Shown in pieces: positions 11,941 through 24,102 of a DNA stretch of 64,000 nt. Made by a program: the position numbers and the translations under genes. How positions within the stretch are numbered: the first letter of the stretch is position 1; every line of letters begins with the position of its first letter. The DNA lies in contig JAGPNK010000008.1 of NCBI GenBank assembly GCA_020746835.1, positions 2,046,001 to 2,110,000 on the forward strand, in the 5' to 3' direction. The notes below the pieces were generated by a model, which saw only the letters and a list, made by a program, of their open reading frames with translations, had not been told where the DNA came from and did no database searches. The DNA is from Stachybotrys elegans (taxonomy: Eukaryota > Ascomycota > Sordariomycetes > Hypocreales > Stachybotryaceae).

Positions 11941-12285
11941 TGCTGGGCGTTGGCAAGGAGTGCCGAGGGGATAAGCCCCGATCTTGATAGAACCTAATCC
12001 TGTGTCAGGGTCCGAGGAAGTCTCCCGAGGGAGATGAAGAGACGCCCACAGGGACACACCGATTGAGGAGGTGGGGGAAACAGGCAGCAGTTATCAAATA
12101 ATGCTCAGCCTCGCATATGAGAGATTAATGCATGCGTGTAGCGGGGTACGAGCTGACCTGCAGGACGGCTGGGCAGAGGAACCGACAAATGACAGCAGAG
12201 AATGATATTGAATAAAAGAATATTGAGTTCTATTCCACAATCGGGATTAACTAGATACAGAATCGCACCAAGCTGATGAAGAATC
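11941..12285. other. Intergenic
   Basis: 5' flank of the ankyrin gene and 3' flank of the MFS gene, both on the minus strand. Nothing further seen. Confidence 0.5.
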
Positions 12286-13935
12286 CTATAAGGAGTATCG
12301 AAAGCCTTTGTTATCAATCTCAGTAATGTCGTGCATCCCAGCATCGATGGCCTCTGCCTCCTGACCAGGATATTTCAAGTCCCTCGCCTTGTTGGCGCGA
12401 TACATGTAGATGTAGAGAACTACAATAGCAAGCAGCTTGACAGTGTAACCGACCACCATTGCAATGTATGCGCTGTGATACGACGCTGGTCTGGTCAGCC
12501 GTGGACATGTTACTTGAGGGTTCTACTTACGAGCTTCGCTCTTCAGAAACGTCTGAGGGCCAATAATGTTGCCAACACAATAGCCGACGAACAAGATGGA
12601 GGCAGTAAGCTGCTTCTTGGTCGTTCCGGCCACATTAGATGACACCATGGTCAAGGAGAGACTGAAGCCAAGCCCTTGGAAGTAGCAGAGCCATAGGGCA
12701 ACCAGGCGTCCCCACTGTACCCAGTCAGCCATGATCTAGATTCTCCCGGAAGGTGAACTCACTTTATTACTGTTTGGCAGCCCAACGAGAAGCGCAGCTC
12801 CGAGAATGCAGATGCAGTTTGCAACAATCATGGTGATGCACCTCATGCCAGGAAACCTTGTGCAGACAATTCCTCCTCCAATCAGGGCCAGGAACTGCAC
12901 AGCACCGCCAGGAATCTGCATGTACTGTGTACCCAGTGTATCAAACCCAAAGCTCTTTACGATGATGCTCGCAAAGCTCGTCAGGGCCGAGTTGGGGATC
13001 TGAGCGCCAACAGCCATGACGAAGAGAATCCACGTCTTGGGATCCTTGAGGCACTGAATCGCCTGATACTTCTTGAAGTAGTGGTTCTTCACACCTTGTC
13101 TGTTGCGTGCCACGCGGTTCACTGCAATTCTTCTCTCTTCGGTATCGAGGAACTTGGCGGTGGCGGGTAGATCCGGCAGCCAGATCAAGCTGACAACCCC
13201 CCACACGACGCTGATGGCACCAAATATGAGGAACACGTACTGCCAGCGCGGCAAACCAGACCTGATATGGCCGACGGCATACCCCATGAGCCCACCAAAC
13301 ATGGTTGCAATGCCGTTGGTGCAGTAGTAAGCCTCGAGGCGGAGGGGCTGCTCCTTGGTCGTGTACCACATGGACATGATCATGACGAAGGCAGGGTTGA
13401 CGGTTGCCTCTGTGAAGCCGAGGAGGAATCGGTTGGTGGCAATGCCTGCAAAGTTGGTGCAGGCGGGTGTCGTCATGAGAATGACGCCCCAGATGATTGT
13501 GACGATGGAGACGAAACGGCCAATGGGCAGCTTTTGCAGCAAGTACCCAGATGGGAACTGCGAGACAAGGTAGCCAAAGTAGAAGATGGTGCCTGTATCC
13601 AATCAGCAATCATCCAACGGTTCAAAACGGTAACACTGACCGAGCCAAGAATAATCCTGGCCGTGAAGATTAGTGCCCTCTTCCAGGCCATAGACACTAG
13701 CAAAGTTGAGCGAGTTCTTGTCCAGGTACTGGAGCATGTAAGTCCCAAAGAGGATGGGGATGATTCGCTTGTCAATCTTGCTTAGCACCCTCTTGGCTTC
13801 TTCAGGGGTGGCCTCTGGTTCGTCTGCGCCACCGTAGAACTTGTAAGCCTCATCCCGGGCTTTTGACATGTCGGAAGAAGAATCTGCCTTCATGGTGGGA
13901 GATGCAGGATCCACCACTTCTTCCTTTGCGTCCAT
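12286..13935 (-). CDS. MFS permease, allantoate/anion-cation symporter (Dal5) type
   Basis: Exons 13935-13641, 13592-12763, 12714-12531 and 12485-12286 give 502 residues, typical for the family, with about 12 membrane segments. Recognisable stretches are YLDKNSLNFASVYGL (TM1-2), FYFGYLVSQFPSGYLLQKLP, LLGFTEATVNPAFVMIMSMWY, and the late NVAGTTKKQLTASILFVGYCVGN. These belong to the fungal Dal5-like anion:cation symporters of the plasma membrane, whose substrates include allantoate, ureidosuccinate, vitamins and organic acids. The substrate cannot be read from sequence, and no catabolic genes sit beside it. Confidence 0.88.
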
Positions 13936-14486
13936 GGCTTGTTGAGTAGCAGTGACTTTACAATTGGACGATACAAGACAATCGCTGCAAAGACAGAAAC
14001 ATTTTCTGCGCCAAGACTGTCTTTTATAATCCTCTGGGACGATAAAACTGGAGCTTCTTCAGGATCAAGTAGGCAAACTCATCACGTTTGCAACCCCTGC
14101 GATGATGCAATTCATAGTGATAGTTCGTTGATTCGCCCGTTTTGTGGATCCAGTCCATGTGGCCTGCACCCGACGGCTCAAAGTAGTCTTTGATCGGGTC
14201 ATAAGTTCCAAAGCTGGATGATAAGGACAAGCTAGGCCATGCTTCCGTGGATATTTGCGGTGGTATAGGTCTTTGTGGCTGTTGTGATGGGTCGTGATGC
14301 CCTGATCAGAGTCGCGATACTCTTTTCATGCTACAGTGGGTCAACAAGGAAGCTGTCTTTGCCGTCGCCTTCACTTGAAAGGTCCGATTACTTTTGTTGA
14401 CCCACCGCAGGCTAGTCTACAGGTAAAAGGACTTCAAGGGTTAGAGCCGTTATTGGAACGCTCTTAATTGCTAGGATAAGCATAAG
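13936..14486. other. Intergenic
   Basis: Promoter side of the MFS gene and 3' side of the HET gene. No gene or clear repeat is seen. Confidence 0.5.
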
Positions 14487-16836
14487 CTACACCACACTAT
14501 TCATCTGTCGCTTGTTGGCGATGGCTTCAAACGACCGAGTGTACCGCCATTTCTGCAGACCCAGCACAATTTCTGCAGGTATGGGCAAGAGGGAGGAGCA
14601 TGACCAGAGGACCAAGATAACAACAGCAAAAATTCTAAAGGGCAGAGTACTTGGAAGAGCTGGTAAAGCACAAAGCATTGCGGGGGAGACGAGCACCGTG
14701 ACGAGCACCGTGATCAGAATAAATCCATCAAAATCCGACGATGGTTTGATCCTTCTCTGGAGTCTTGCAAAGTTGGGACATGTATCTTTTGGCTTGTTAG
14801 AAGGGTACAATAGCTCCGTTGCGTACGTACCATAGTATATATGCAGTTCAGTTCTCTCGCTGACACGCCTTGCTTTATAGGCAGGCTCTTGATCCCGGGC
14901 GTCTGAAGTGTTCCGAACTCGGTGGATGTAAAACGGCCGATGGAATGTTAGATGCAAGGTAGGACGTCCTGGGAAAGACTTGGTGGCTCTTCGAACGTAA
15001 AAACAAGCCACATGCTCTTCATTTCGCGAAAGAGAGGCATTATTCACCACCAGACACGTCGCTACGAATGGCTTGGTGTCCAAATCATCCGTATTGAGGC
15101 GAGAATTCTCCACCACATAAGTCATGCCTTCTTCCTCGAATTGAATGTATGCCTTGGACCTGAGAGGGAGGACCCCATCGATGATGTATATAGAGACTCT
15201 GTCGTGGGTCTTGAAGGGCTGGTAGTCGTAGGATAGATGTCTTTTGTGCACCAACAGATGCCCGTCTCCAACAAGATGATTACCTTGAATCTCTTGGGGA
15301 ACCCATCTGTTGTGGTGGTTGCCAGTCTCATCATATCGTAGTCCGGTGTTGAAGAAAAGTGACAGCGGTGGTCTCTCCAAACTCAAGATAATGGCCAGAA
15401 ACATCTCATGTGTGTCACAGTACTGGAGTAGGTTATGGTTCTCCAGGTCAAGAACATTTGTCAAGATGAGAGGAACATCGCTAGCCATTGTTGTAGACCG
15501 CCCGGCTAACTCATTCCATGCCCTGGCGAACTCCATGTTGGGGCGGATAAGCTGGGAAAAGAGGGTTCGTTGAAGTCTAATATCGACACACTGGCATTCC
15601 AAAGACTGGTTCTGCCCAACGGCCTGGCTTTCTTGGCCCGGGATCGAACCATAGGTTCTCGACGGATGGCCGAGAAGTGTAGTTTCCGCTTGGTTGTGAC
15701 TCATATTGCTGGCAGTGGCATCCTCTCCGTCAATCATTGAGTACACCTGCACACTTCCCTTGGCTCTCTCCATATATTCCCCATCCCTCTCGGATGTTCT
15801 GCCAAAGAGAAGTGTATTGTTTGAAAAACTGATTGCAATTGTAGGCGGAAGATATGCCTCCTGGAAAGTCCAGCTCCGAAGCATCCAAACGCTGCATGCT
15901 ATGTGAGCACGGGCTTCAGTGCTTGCTGAGACCTTTGACATCACCCTTCCCCCATAGTCGTCGATCAGATCAAATTCGTCGATCGGAGTAACGCCCCCGG
16001 TCTGGCTGCAGTTCAGTTGTGTCTCCATGAGTTCAGCATCCAATACAAGGCAGGATGTTGCTCCTTGATAGATAGATGCCATCCGATCAATCTCAGAGAG
16101 CTTCAAAGATAATTCTGCCGACCCCACCGGAATGCAAAGCGTGTCCATCCAGAATGACTAGTAGTTCTTATGGTGAGCCAATGATGAAACCAGCCTGTTG
16201 AGATCAACTCACCATGTCTCCCCCACCCATGTCGTCAATGATGGCCTTTAACTTTTCGATCTGACATTGCGGAAGTGCATTAATCTTTGAGTTGCCCAGT
16301 CCGTCTGCCCACACATGGCTCAACGCAATGTACTGAGACGTCGCGGTCCGGCGGTGGACACGGAGCCTGGGTATCGAGCCATAGGTTGCATCGTAGTCTA
16401 TTGAGACGAGGGGGACATCGCCACGGCGGAGGATGCTGACGAGGTCATCGTACGGTGTTTCCACCAGGGAGCAGTTGCAGTTTGTGGTTGCGTGACGGGG
16501 CTTGTATGTTGCCATATCAGTGTTGTAGGCGACACAAGAGCGAGCACTCCGACAGACATCATGGCTGACGTCTCGACGAGGCTTCCCCACAGTCTCGGCC
16601 AGATACAACATGGTTTTGTCGTCATGGGCCATTGATAGGTGGCGGATGTGGTGGAAGCACCAGCCATTCGCCTCCATCATCCCAACCGCGCTTTGTAGCA
16701 TGTTGGATCCGTTGACGCTATCTGAGTGATGCGATCCCGATGAATGGTGCAACGGGCATTTCCTCTCTGGCAGCCATGATCTAGCCACCTTTCCCTGTCC
16801 TCGTCGGAGTTTGTTCAAGAAATTCATGATCTGCAT
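14487..16836 (-). CDS. HET-domain protein with C-terminal membrane hairpin
   Basis: Exons 16836-16213 and 16157-14487 (intron GTGAGT...CTAG) give 764 residues. The HET core is split by the intron: YIALSHVWADGLGN and LPQCQIEKLK in exon 1, then FWMDTLCIPVG and IDRMASIYQGATSCLVLDA in exon 2, continuing to SVWMLRSWTFQEAYLP. HET domains act in heterokaryon incompatibility and programmed cell death. The C-terminal 90 residues hold two hydrophobic segments (FILITVLVTVLVSPAMLCAL and FRIFAVVILVLWSCSSLLPI), so the protein is probably membrane-anchored. Start taken at 16836 (MQIMNFLNK); the second Met three codons later is equally possible. Confidence 0.85.
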
Positions 16837-17848
16837 GATGACAAACAGAAACTAAAATGAGGTTTTCAACCGTGGGTCGATGCTTGGTGGGATGTCAGAG
16901 GAATAAGGCAACAACTGATTGCTCAGCCTACCTTGATATAAGGCTGTGGCACAGCCACTGGGGTTGATAACCCTTTGAGTGTGCCAAGGTGGCAAGCACG
17001 TATATGCCCCATAGCTGCTTACCCAGCCCCCATGTACACAATAGCTACCTAAAAGAAAGTGATTAGTGTTAATATATATCAAGTATCTAGCTAGTCTTGC
17101 CAAGTACCTATTACCTATATGGTTTATTAGGCTTTCTATAAGTATCTTTTGGCCAGCTCTTTCTATTGGTGAGCATCCCTGTTAGCGACAAGCAACCACA
17201 CTCAAGGGATACTGCATGAGCATGCAGGCGACATGCTTTGCAACCAACATCTACAGATGTCGTAGAGCGGTAATACAACCACAGCTCCAATGAACGGACA
17301 AGACACACTCTTAAGAATTTGACTTGAATTTTTTTATTTATTTTAATATTATGTATTTTTATTTTTTATAATCGGCCTTTAGAGCGAGGAAGTCGAGGAG
17401 GATTGTAAGCCAAGAGCTGTGTTGGCACCACAGTGGAGCAATATTGTATTGGGGGCCAACTCGTTGTTGGTTCTGATCGCTACGAATATTGCCCTCCATA
17501 TTCCTTCAACTGTCATAAGCAACATGCAGGCCACTAACAGGGATCCTAACCAATAACTAATAAGAAGAGACAGGTACTTAGTTTTATAGCTAGATAGAGT
17601 ACCATTATAAAGTATCTCCAGCTACCCCTTTAGTATCTTTTCATTCTATTAGCTAGTAGGCTATCAAAGCAGTAACTTCAGTACATGGGGCTTTTTCATC
17701 GACCATCGGGCCAACACGAGCCTGCTGCCTTATGGCACAGTAAGGGATAACTTGAGGGGGCCCTCGAACAGATAAAATGATGACCTTTCTTCATCATCAA
17801 TCTTTGGCGCAAGAGTGCTGATCAAAATCCTAAACGGACAGCAGAACC
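16837..17848. other. AT-rich intergenic block with MITE
   Basis: Holds the MITE at 16970-17209. After it comes a very AT-rich tract at about 17320-17370 (TTTTTTTATTTATTTTAATATT), then TA-rich sequence at 17540-17660 full of TAGCTAG-like motifs. That composition is compatible with decayed, RIP-affected transposon sequence. No ORF is credible. Confidence 0.55.
16970..17209. mobile_element. Tc1/mariner-like MITE, degenerate copy A (240 bp)
   Basis: Left end CCCTTTGAGTGTG follows a TA. The right end reads CACACTCAAGGGA and is followed by TA. The ends are inverted repeats of each other and match the ends of the element at 49783-50036. TA target duplication, small size and lack of coding capacity fit a non-autonomous Tc1/mariner derivative. 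The inner parts of the ends (CCAAGGTGGC versus GTTGCTTGTC) have diverged. Confidence 0.6.
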
Positions 17849-19594
17849 ATGGAAGTCCCCGATGCAATGGAAATCCTGCGATACGCGGGCGGCCTGGCGG
17901 CCATCTGGGTAAGTGACATCTTCATCCCCGCGCCATCTCATCAGTGACTGACGATGGGATAAGTTCGTTTCGGTTGCGTGCTATGGTCTGCTATTTGATC
18001 CGCTACGCCACATCCCAGGTCCTTTCCTGGCTCGTATGACGGATGCATATGCCGGCTGGTTCGCCTTTGGCAAGACGCTGCATATTGCCACATACCACAA
18101 CTTTCAGAAATATGGTTTGTCTTCCCCAGGCAACCCGGATATACTCCGCTGACAGCTATGGCAGGTCCCGTGGTCCGCCAAGGTCCGAGGCGAGTTGTAT
18201 TCAATACCGTCGCGGCATTACATGGTAATACTTTTGCAACGCATCGGGTTCACGACTTGCTGACACACACAGACATTTACCCGAGCGCAAAGTTGAACAA
18301 AGGTGGCGCATATGCCGCGTCTATACTAGCGGGCTCCAAGAATAGCCTCTTCAATGCAATTGATCGCGACGCACATCGCAGGAAACGAAGATTTGTTGGC
18401 GAGGCCCTAACCGAGCGCTCCATGCGCGCCTTTGAGCCTGCCATGAGAAATGAGATTGACGTCTTCCTGCGACTAGTCCTCAAGTCGACGAGCGGCAACG
18501 AGCCAGTCGACATGACACCTCTCCTGCAGCATCTGGGCATCGACATAGTCGGGATGCTTGCCTTTGGATACCCGCTGCGCACGCAGACCGAGGAAACGAA
18601 CCGGTTTCTCCAGACTGCCATTGACGGTACCGCCTGGAGGGTCAACGTATACATGCAGTTTCCCATCCTTAGGTTTCTCGAGAGACTCATCATGTTGATT
18701 GGCATGGTTCAGATTGCCCGCTTCAGAAACAAGGTCAGCCACATGATTGAGACACGACTTGCTGAACCTGCCGATGCCCGCCAAGATCTCTACAAGGCTG
18801 TCTCCAAGCACACTCCCATAGAGCCTGCATCAACCGGAAAGCGGAGCAAAGCCGATGAGGAGGTCATGGCGGAGCTGGTCTCAGATGCCCTGTTCTTCAT
18901 CATGGCAGGCGGAAACACGACGGCAACCTCAATGTGCTCTACGTTCTTCTACCTGTCTCGCAACAAGGCAGCTTACGATAGACTGGCCGCCGAGATACGG
19001 TCGACTTTCCAGTCTGACGACGAAATCTGCTCGGGGCCTAAGCTCAACAGCTGTAAATACTTGCGAGCATGTATCGATGAGAGTATTCGCATGTCGACGC
19101 CATCGCCGGCCATCTTCTGGCGGGAGCCAGACGAGAAAGGCTCCAAAGCAAAGGGGTCAGTGGTTATAGAAGGTCACGCCATCCCATCGGGTACGCAGGT
19201 TGGTGTCAACCTTTACTCCATCCTCCACAACGAAGAATACTTTCCAGATTCCTTCACCTGGAACCCCGATCGCTGGCACCAAGACAAGGGCGACGGCATC
19301 AAATCCACAAAGGCCTTTGCGCCCTTTCTTCTCGGGGACCGCGCCTGCGCCGGCCGGGGCATGGCTTACATGGAGGCTAGTCTCGTTATAGCACGCACCA
19401 TCTGGTTGTTCGACTTTGAGGCTGCGCCGGGAACGGCGGGAGAGCTTGGCGGAGGAACTATTGATCAAGAAGGCGTTCAAGGAGGTCGTGGAGAGTATCA
19501 GCTGAGGGATGTTTTCGCCGCAGAGCACGATGGGCCTAACCTTGTCTTTAGAACCCGTGGTGAGCATTGGAAGGTTTTCGAGGCCATCCATTAA
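17849..19594 (+). CDS. Cytochrome P450 monooxygenase
   Basis: Exons 17849-17908, 17964-18114, 18165-18224 and 18273-19594 give 530 residues. A short hydrophobic N-terminus (ILRYAGGLAAIWFVSVACYGLL) anchors it in the ER. Next come the proline hinge HIPGPFLAR, the C-helix region HRRKRRFVGEALTERS, the I-helix AGGNTTATS, the K-helix ESIR, the PERF-type NPDRW, and the haem loop FAPFLLGDRACAG with Cys at about residue 449. It resembles fungal secondary-metabolism P450s of the CYP65-like clan. The substrate is unknown, and no synthase gene lies within the window beside it. Confidence 0.92.
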
Positions 19595-19873
19595 CATCAG
19601 GAAGAGGGTTCTGATATTGAGGTATTCAGGTATCTAATTGTGAGATGGTGGACAGTTTAGCTCAAGCCAACGTGTCTGAAGCCACACGAGTCCGACCGTA
19701 GACCAGTGAAGCCACATTCCTCCAAAAAACCAAACTCCGAGGCTTCTCCTTCGCCTCACGGCTAGAAGTATGACATAACCCCAACCACTTCTCCGGACAA
19801 TCCGATTCTGTTGGGGACCATAGAAGCTGTATTCTTTCTTCGCTGCGCAACTTGATGCCAGGCCTGCCTCACG

Positions 19874-20662
19874 ATGGGAACCGCTAGAGTTTCAAAAGAC
19901 AATATTCTCGAGTGAGTAACCCTGAAGGAACTTGGACATGCAACTCATGCCTCCAGCCTAAGCGGTCGGTGTGTCGAGGTGATTGTCGGCCCGGATCCCA
20001 ATCCCACCCTTTTCAGCGTCCACGAGGAGCTGATTTGCAAAGCCTCTCCCTTCTTCAAAAAGGCCCTGGGCGGAGAGTGGACCGAGGCGAAATCGCGCAG
20101 CGTGCGATTCAAGGATCATGACGCCAGTGGATTCCACATTTATTTGAACTGGCTCTACTGTCACACACTGCCTGTCCGGGGAAAGGATCAAGGAGGTCCA
20201 GGAGACACAGAGTACATGGAGCTGGCCAAGGCGTACGTTCTCGGCGATTTTCTTCAGCATACAAGCTTCAAGGACGCGGTGCTTGATGCGATGGGCGAAA
20301 AGTCAAGAGTCAGCATCAAGGGGAGATACAACCTGCCGTCGGGTCCGGCCATTAGGACCATCTACGGCAACTCGTTGGAGTCGTGCAAGGGGAGGAAGCT
20401 GCTTGTGGATTTGTATGTGACTCGGGGGGTTCACGTTAACCAGCTCGGCGAGACTGACGAGCTTCCCTACGAATTTCTCTTTGACTTGTCCACAGCACTT
20501 CTCGCCCGTAGGACGTTCCCAGGCTCTGTTGAACTGGAATCCGACCAATATCACGAGAGCGATGATTCTTGGAAGCAAATACTTTCGTCCGCAGCGAGGA
20601 GTTCAAGAGACTTGCGTCGAAGCAACAACGCCGATGTTTGGGGTACAAGATTTGATGCTTGA
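19874..20662 (+). CDS. BTB/POZ-domain protein
   Basis: Exons 19874-19911 and 19957-20662 (intron GTGAGT...CCAG) give 247 residues. The N-terminal 100 residues are a fungal-type BTB: CVEVIVGPDPNPTLFSVHEELICKASPFF, then FKDHDASGFHIYLNWLYC and MELAKAYVLGDFL. No second domain is visible. Such small BTB proteins are numerous in Hypocreales; most have no assigned partner, and a role as Cul3 adaptor is only a family-level possibility. Confidence 0.85.
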
Positions 20663-20971
20663 GATGAGGGAGGGTGCGCAATATAAACTCCGTGAGAAGC
20701 GACATCACGAGACTATGTCTCACAATAATCTCTCGTGCATAGTTCCAAGACTATCATAGAGCTGGGCTAGTTGCTTCACCAACTTCATAATAATAATATG
20801 TGCCGACATCACGACAATTGACATCCTTGTCCAGCCAGTCAAGACGCGCACTCGGGACGCCCGGCAATAACTCCTCATAGCCGTTGACGGCGCTGATGTC
20901 ACGGCGCCACCCAACTAAACCCAACCCAGCAACCGCATCATTCCATCATCCATCCCTCGTCATCCCTCACC
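20663..20971. other. Short intergenic
   Basis: Between the BTB gene and the membrane-protein gene. Pyrimidine-rich just before the start at 20972; otherwise nothing seen. Confidence 0.5.
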
Positions 20972-22225
20972 ATGACACAACAACAGCCTCACTTCTACGG
21001 CCTCTTCCACCACCACGCCACGCACATCAAGCGTCCCATCCGCCGCCTCAATCCCACGCGCCGCTACATCCCGTATCCCACGACGGGAAGCGGCGGCTAC
21101 TACAAGGATGGGCTGCAGAAGACGCCCCGCGCGTACCACGTCTGGCGCAGCCGCGACAACAGAAAAGGGCGGCATGCCCTCGTCGTAGGACCCGAGTACG
21201 CCGCAGAAAGTGGCCATCAAGGGCCGCAGCCGACGAATAACCTGCGCTCGACGGCCGAGGGCATAGCCAAGCTGTTTCTGCGGTACCCAATATGGGACAT
21301 ATCGTATGATGTAGCCGCCATCTTCACCATTGGTACGGACATCGTCCCTTTCGTAACCTCCATCTCACGATTCTAGGATCCGCTATCTGGGTGGTTAACG
21401 GCTTCTTCGCCTGGCTCCCCCTCGCTGCGCCGTCTACGGCTTTCCATTCCGAGTCTTCCTGGGGCGCCGGCATCACCGCCATCGTCGGCGCCACCGTCTT
21501 CGAGGTCGGCTCCGTCTTTTTGATGCTCGAGGCCATCAATGAGAACCGCAGCGACTGCTTCGGCTGGGCCGTCGAGGAGACCATCGACGGGCTGCTGCAT
21601 ATAGAGCCGGCGCCGTCCAGAAAGTGCACACATCACCACCCGCATCGGGATCGCTTCATCAAAGCGACGCACGCCGACAAGTCGCGTCAGTGGCTCTGGC
21701 TGCCGACTTGGCACGAGCTTCGGACGCACTACCTGCGCGACATTGGCTTTCTGGCTTGTTTTTCGCAGTTGATCGGCGCAACGATATTCTGGATCTCGGG
21801 CATCACAGCCATCCCGCCTATTCTCAACGGCTTCTCAGTCCCCGCCGAGAATGGGCTGTACTGGCTGCCGCAGGTCGTCGGTGGAACGGGATTCATTGTA
21901 TCGAGCCTGCTCTTCATGCTTGAAGTGCAGCCACGGTGGTATATACCGGCACCAAGCGTCCTGGGCTGGCACGTAGGCCTATGGAATTTTGTTGGAGCGA
22001 TTGGCTTCACGCTTTGCGGCGCTCTTGGCTTTGGCGGCACAAGGGCGAGCATTGAGTATGCATTGACCTTGTCATCCTTCATTGGATCATGGGCATTCTT
22101 GGTATGTCTGCTTCCATATCTATGGATTATGCTAATTGTCGTAGATTGGCAGCTTGATACAGCTGTACGAGAGTCTCAACAAATATCCCCTCTGGGTTGT
22201 CGACAACCCTTCCAAGTATGTCTAG
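20972..22225 (+). CDS. Polytopic integral membrane protein (fungal, unknown function)
   Basis: Exons 20972-21332, 21377-22101 and 22145-22225 give 388 residues. The N-terminal 110 residues are soluble and rich in His/Arg/Tyr. About seven hydrophobic segments follow (SAIWVVNGFFAWLPL, ITAIVGATVFEVGSVFLML, IGFLACFSQLIGATIFWISG, VVGGTGFIVSSLLFMLEV, WHVGLWNFVGAIGFTLCGAL, LSSFIGSWAFLIGSLIQLYE). Conserved-looking soluble loop: WLWLPTWHELRTHYLRDI. This matches a widespread family of fungal membrane proteins with no known role. Confidence 0.85.
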
Positions 22226-22284
22226 CCTAGCGAGCCAACCGAATAAAACTATCACACCATGTTCCACGTCAATCGCCGTGATGT

Positions 22285-23404
22285 TTAGACGCCATCGCCA
22301 TTATGCTTCTTCGTTGATGGTGAAGGGAGTTCTTTGGGTGGAATAAGGTTGTACATGACCGAGAAGAGGATCGCAGCAACCGCAGGTCCGAACCACCAAA
22401 TCCATTGATCTGCTCAAGTCAGCTATCACCTCTCACTTTTGAAATGATTTCGTACCATCAAAATTCTGCTTGGCCACTCCAAACCCAAAGCACCTTGCGG
22501 GATGCATCGCTGCCCCGGCATATCCAGGAACCGAGGCGCTGTTCGAGAAGGCAACCAGACCCAAACTTATTCCAACCAGCAGTGGTCCAAGCCGAGGGCC
22601 AAACAGAAGTGCCTGTCGTGGATCCAGGCCGACTCCGTAAGAAAGATAGAGGAGTATGAAGGAGGAGACAACCTCGGAGAGGAAGGCTTGACCAGACGAG
22701 AGCTCGGAAGGGTCATAGAAGCACCCACCACCATGGTATCTAATACAGTTAGATGTATATAGGTGGCAGCGTATTCAGAACCTACTGAATGCTTCGTTCC
22801 CTGCCCCATACTCCCAGTAGAAGGCCTCCTGCCAGCGCCGCCCCAGCCGTCTGGCAACACATGTACAGTATTCCTGGTAAGGTCAACACATGGTCTAATT
22901 TTTTGAACAATTCTTACCTCTTGGTACAGGACAAATGCCAGAGAGCATAGCTGAAAAGGTGATCATCGGGTTCATGTGAGCACCCGTGCCCGCCGCGGTA
23001 GCATAGACGAAGGTGATGATCAGAAATATGCTGGCCACGCCGATGTACGCGCCGATCTGAACCGTGTTATAAGATATGAGTGTACCCGTCAGTTGTCCTG
23101 AGATGTAGACTAGGCCGGCCGTAGCCACCCCCTCAACAAACTAAAATGATGAGCATGATGGTGCTGGAGTGAGAGCTGTGCCTACCGCTGCTTTCCAGAT
23201 GTATTTCGACGTCCAGCCGTCCAAGAAATAATCTCGATCTTTGTACCATGGCTTTAAACGTTGCGGTGGCCTCGCAGACGGCGCAAATGAACCTTCAAAG
23301 GTCGCGACATTTGGCTGGTCGTTGACGGCGGCTTCATCGGTGTCATAGACCACCGCAGGTGCTGCCTTTGACGGCGATCCGAGGAGAGTGCTTTTTGTCT
23401 CCAT
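22285..23404 (-). CDS. Aquaporin-like channel (MIP family) with altered second NPA
   Basis: Exons 23404-23186, 23140-22918, 22873-22786, 22739-22456 and 22409-22285 give 312 residues with six membrane segments. The first pore motif is HMNPM (about residue 130). The second reads AAMHPARC (about residue 256), where the family has NPA: the Asn that caps the half-helix is replaced by His (codon CAT). Other MIP landmarks are normal (FVEGVATAGLVYISGQ, TFVYATAAGTGAHMNP, VGLDPRQALLFGPRLGPLLVG, WIWWFGPAVAAILF). It belongs to the fungal NPM-type aquaporins. Water, glycerol or other small solutes are possible cargo; the His makes transport uncertain. Confidence 0.9.
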
Positions 23405-24102
23405 TGAGGATATGAAGAAGTGTATTCTTGGAGGTTATGGTGGTGAGTTTTTTCTCGAATATGTGTAAGGTTTTGATGAGCCATTGGATATGAGTCGGCA
23501 GCAACGCCGAAGTTTCCTGTTCTGTTGAATAAGATTGATGACCGCGTCTGCTTATGCGCGAGATGAAACCTCTTCCGGCCACGGTGCTTATTACACCTCG
23601 CCGATACTACCATGCACCGATTGGGCCAGTTGCATAAACTCTACTGTTGTAGACGTACACGTCGATTTTGGCATGCGTTAGCGAACCATTTCAATAACCC
23701 AGCCCCGAAGGGCCATACATGAACCGTGGGTAAATACCTTTCTGCCTTTGTTCCTTTTTCCAACAAAGCCTCCTAGAAGCAGTTCAGAGTACACGATAAA
23801 GCAAAGAGAACCCCGTTCTGGCCTCAAGAATGTAGAAAACTTCAACACTACATCAGTGGTGAACGACTTGCGATTGGGGTGAAGACTTTGAAAGATGCAC
23901 CCATAAAGCGAGCGTGGTTTAACGTTACTGGAAGGGCTGCAGAAGTTTTGTTAATCATAATTGTCAAACTCGGTTGAGGTCGACATTGTCAGAAGAGCTG
24001 GGAGCAATAGGTTGCTCCTACATAAAGGGTACTGCTTTTCTACATACTTTATTTTAATCCAGTGACGGGGAGGCCCGATAAAGTATGTAATCCTCAACAC
24101 GA
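23405..24102. other. Intergenic
   Basis: Promoter of the aquaporin gene and 3' flank of the phosphatase gene. No convincing ORF, repeat or motif. Confidence 0.5.

Noticed and set aside
12941..13609. 222-codon ORF on the minus strand inside the MFS gene
   Set aside because: Same strand but a different frame from the MFS exon; His/Arg/Cys-rich shadow sequence.
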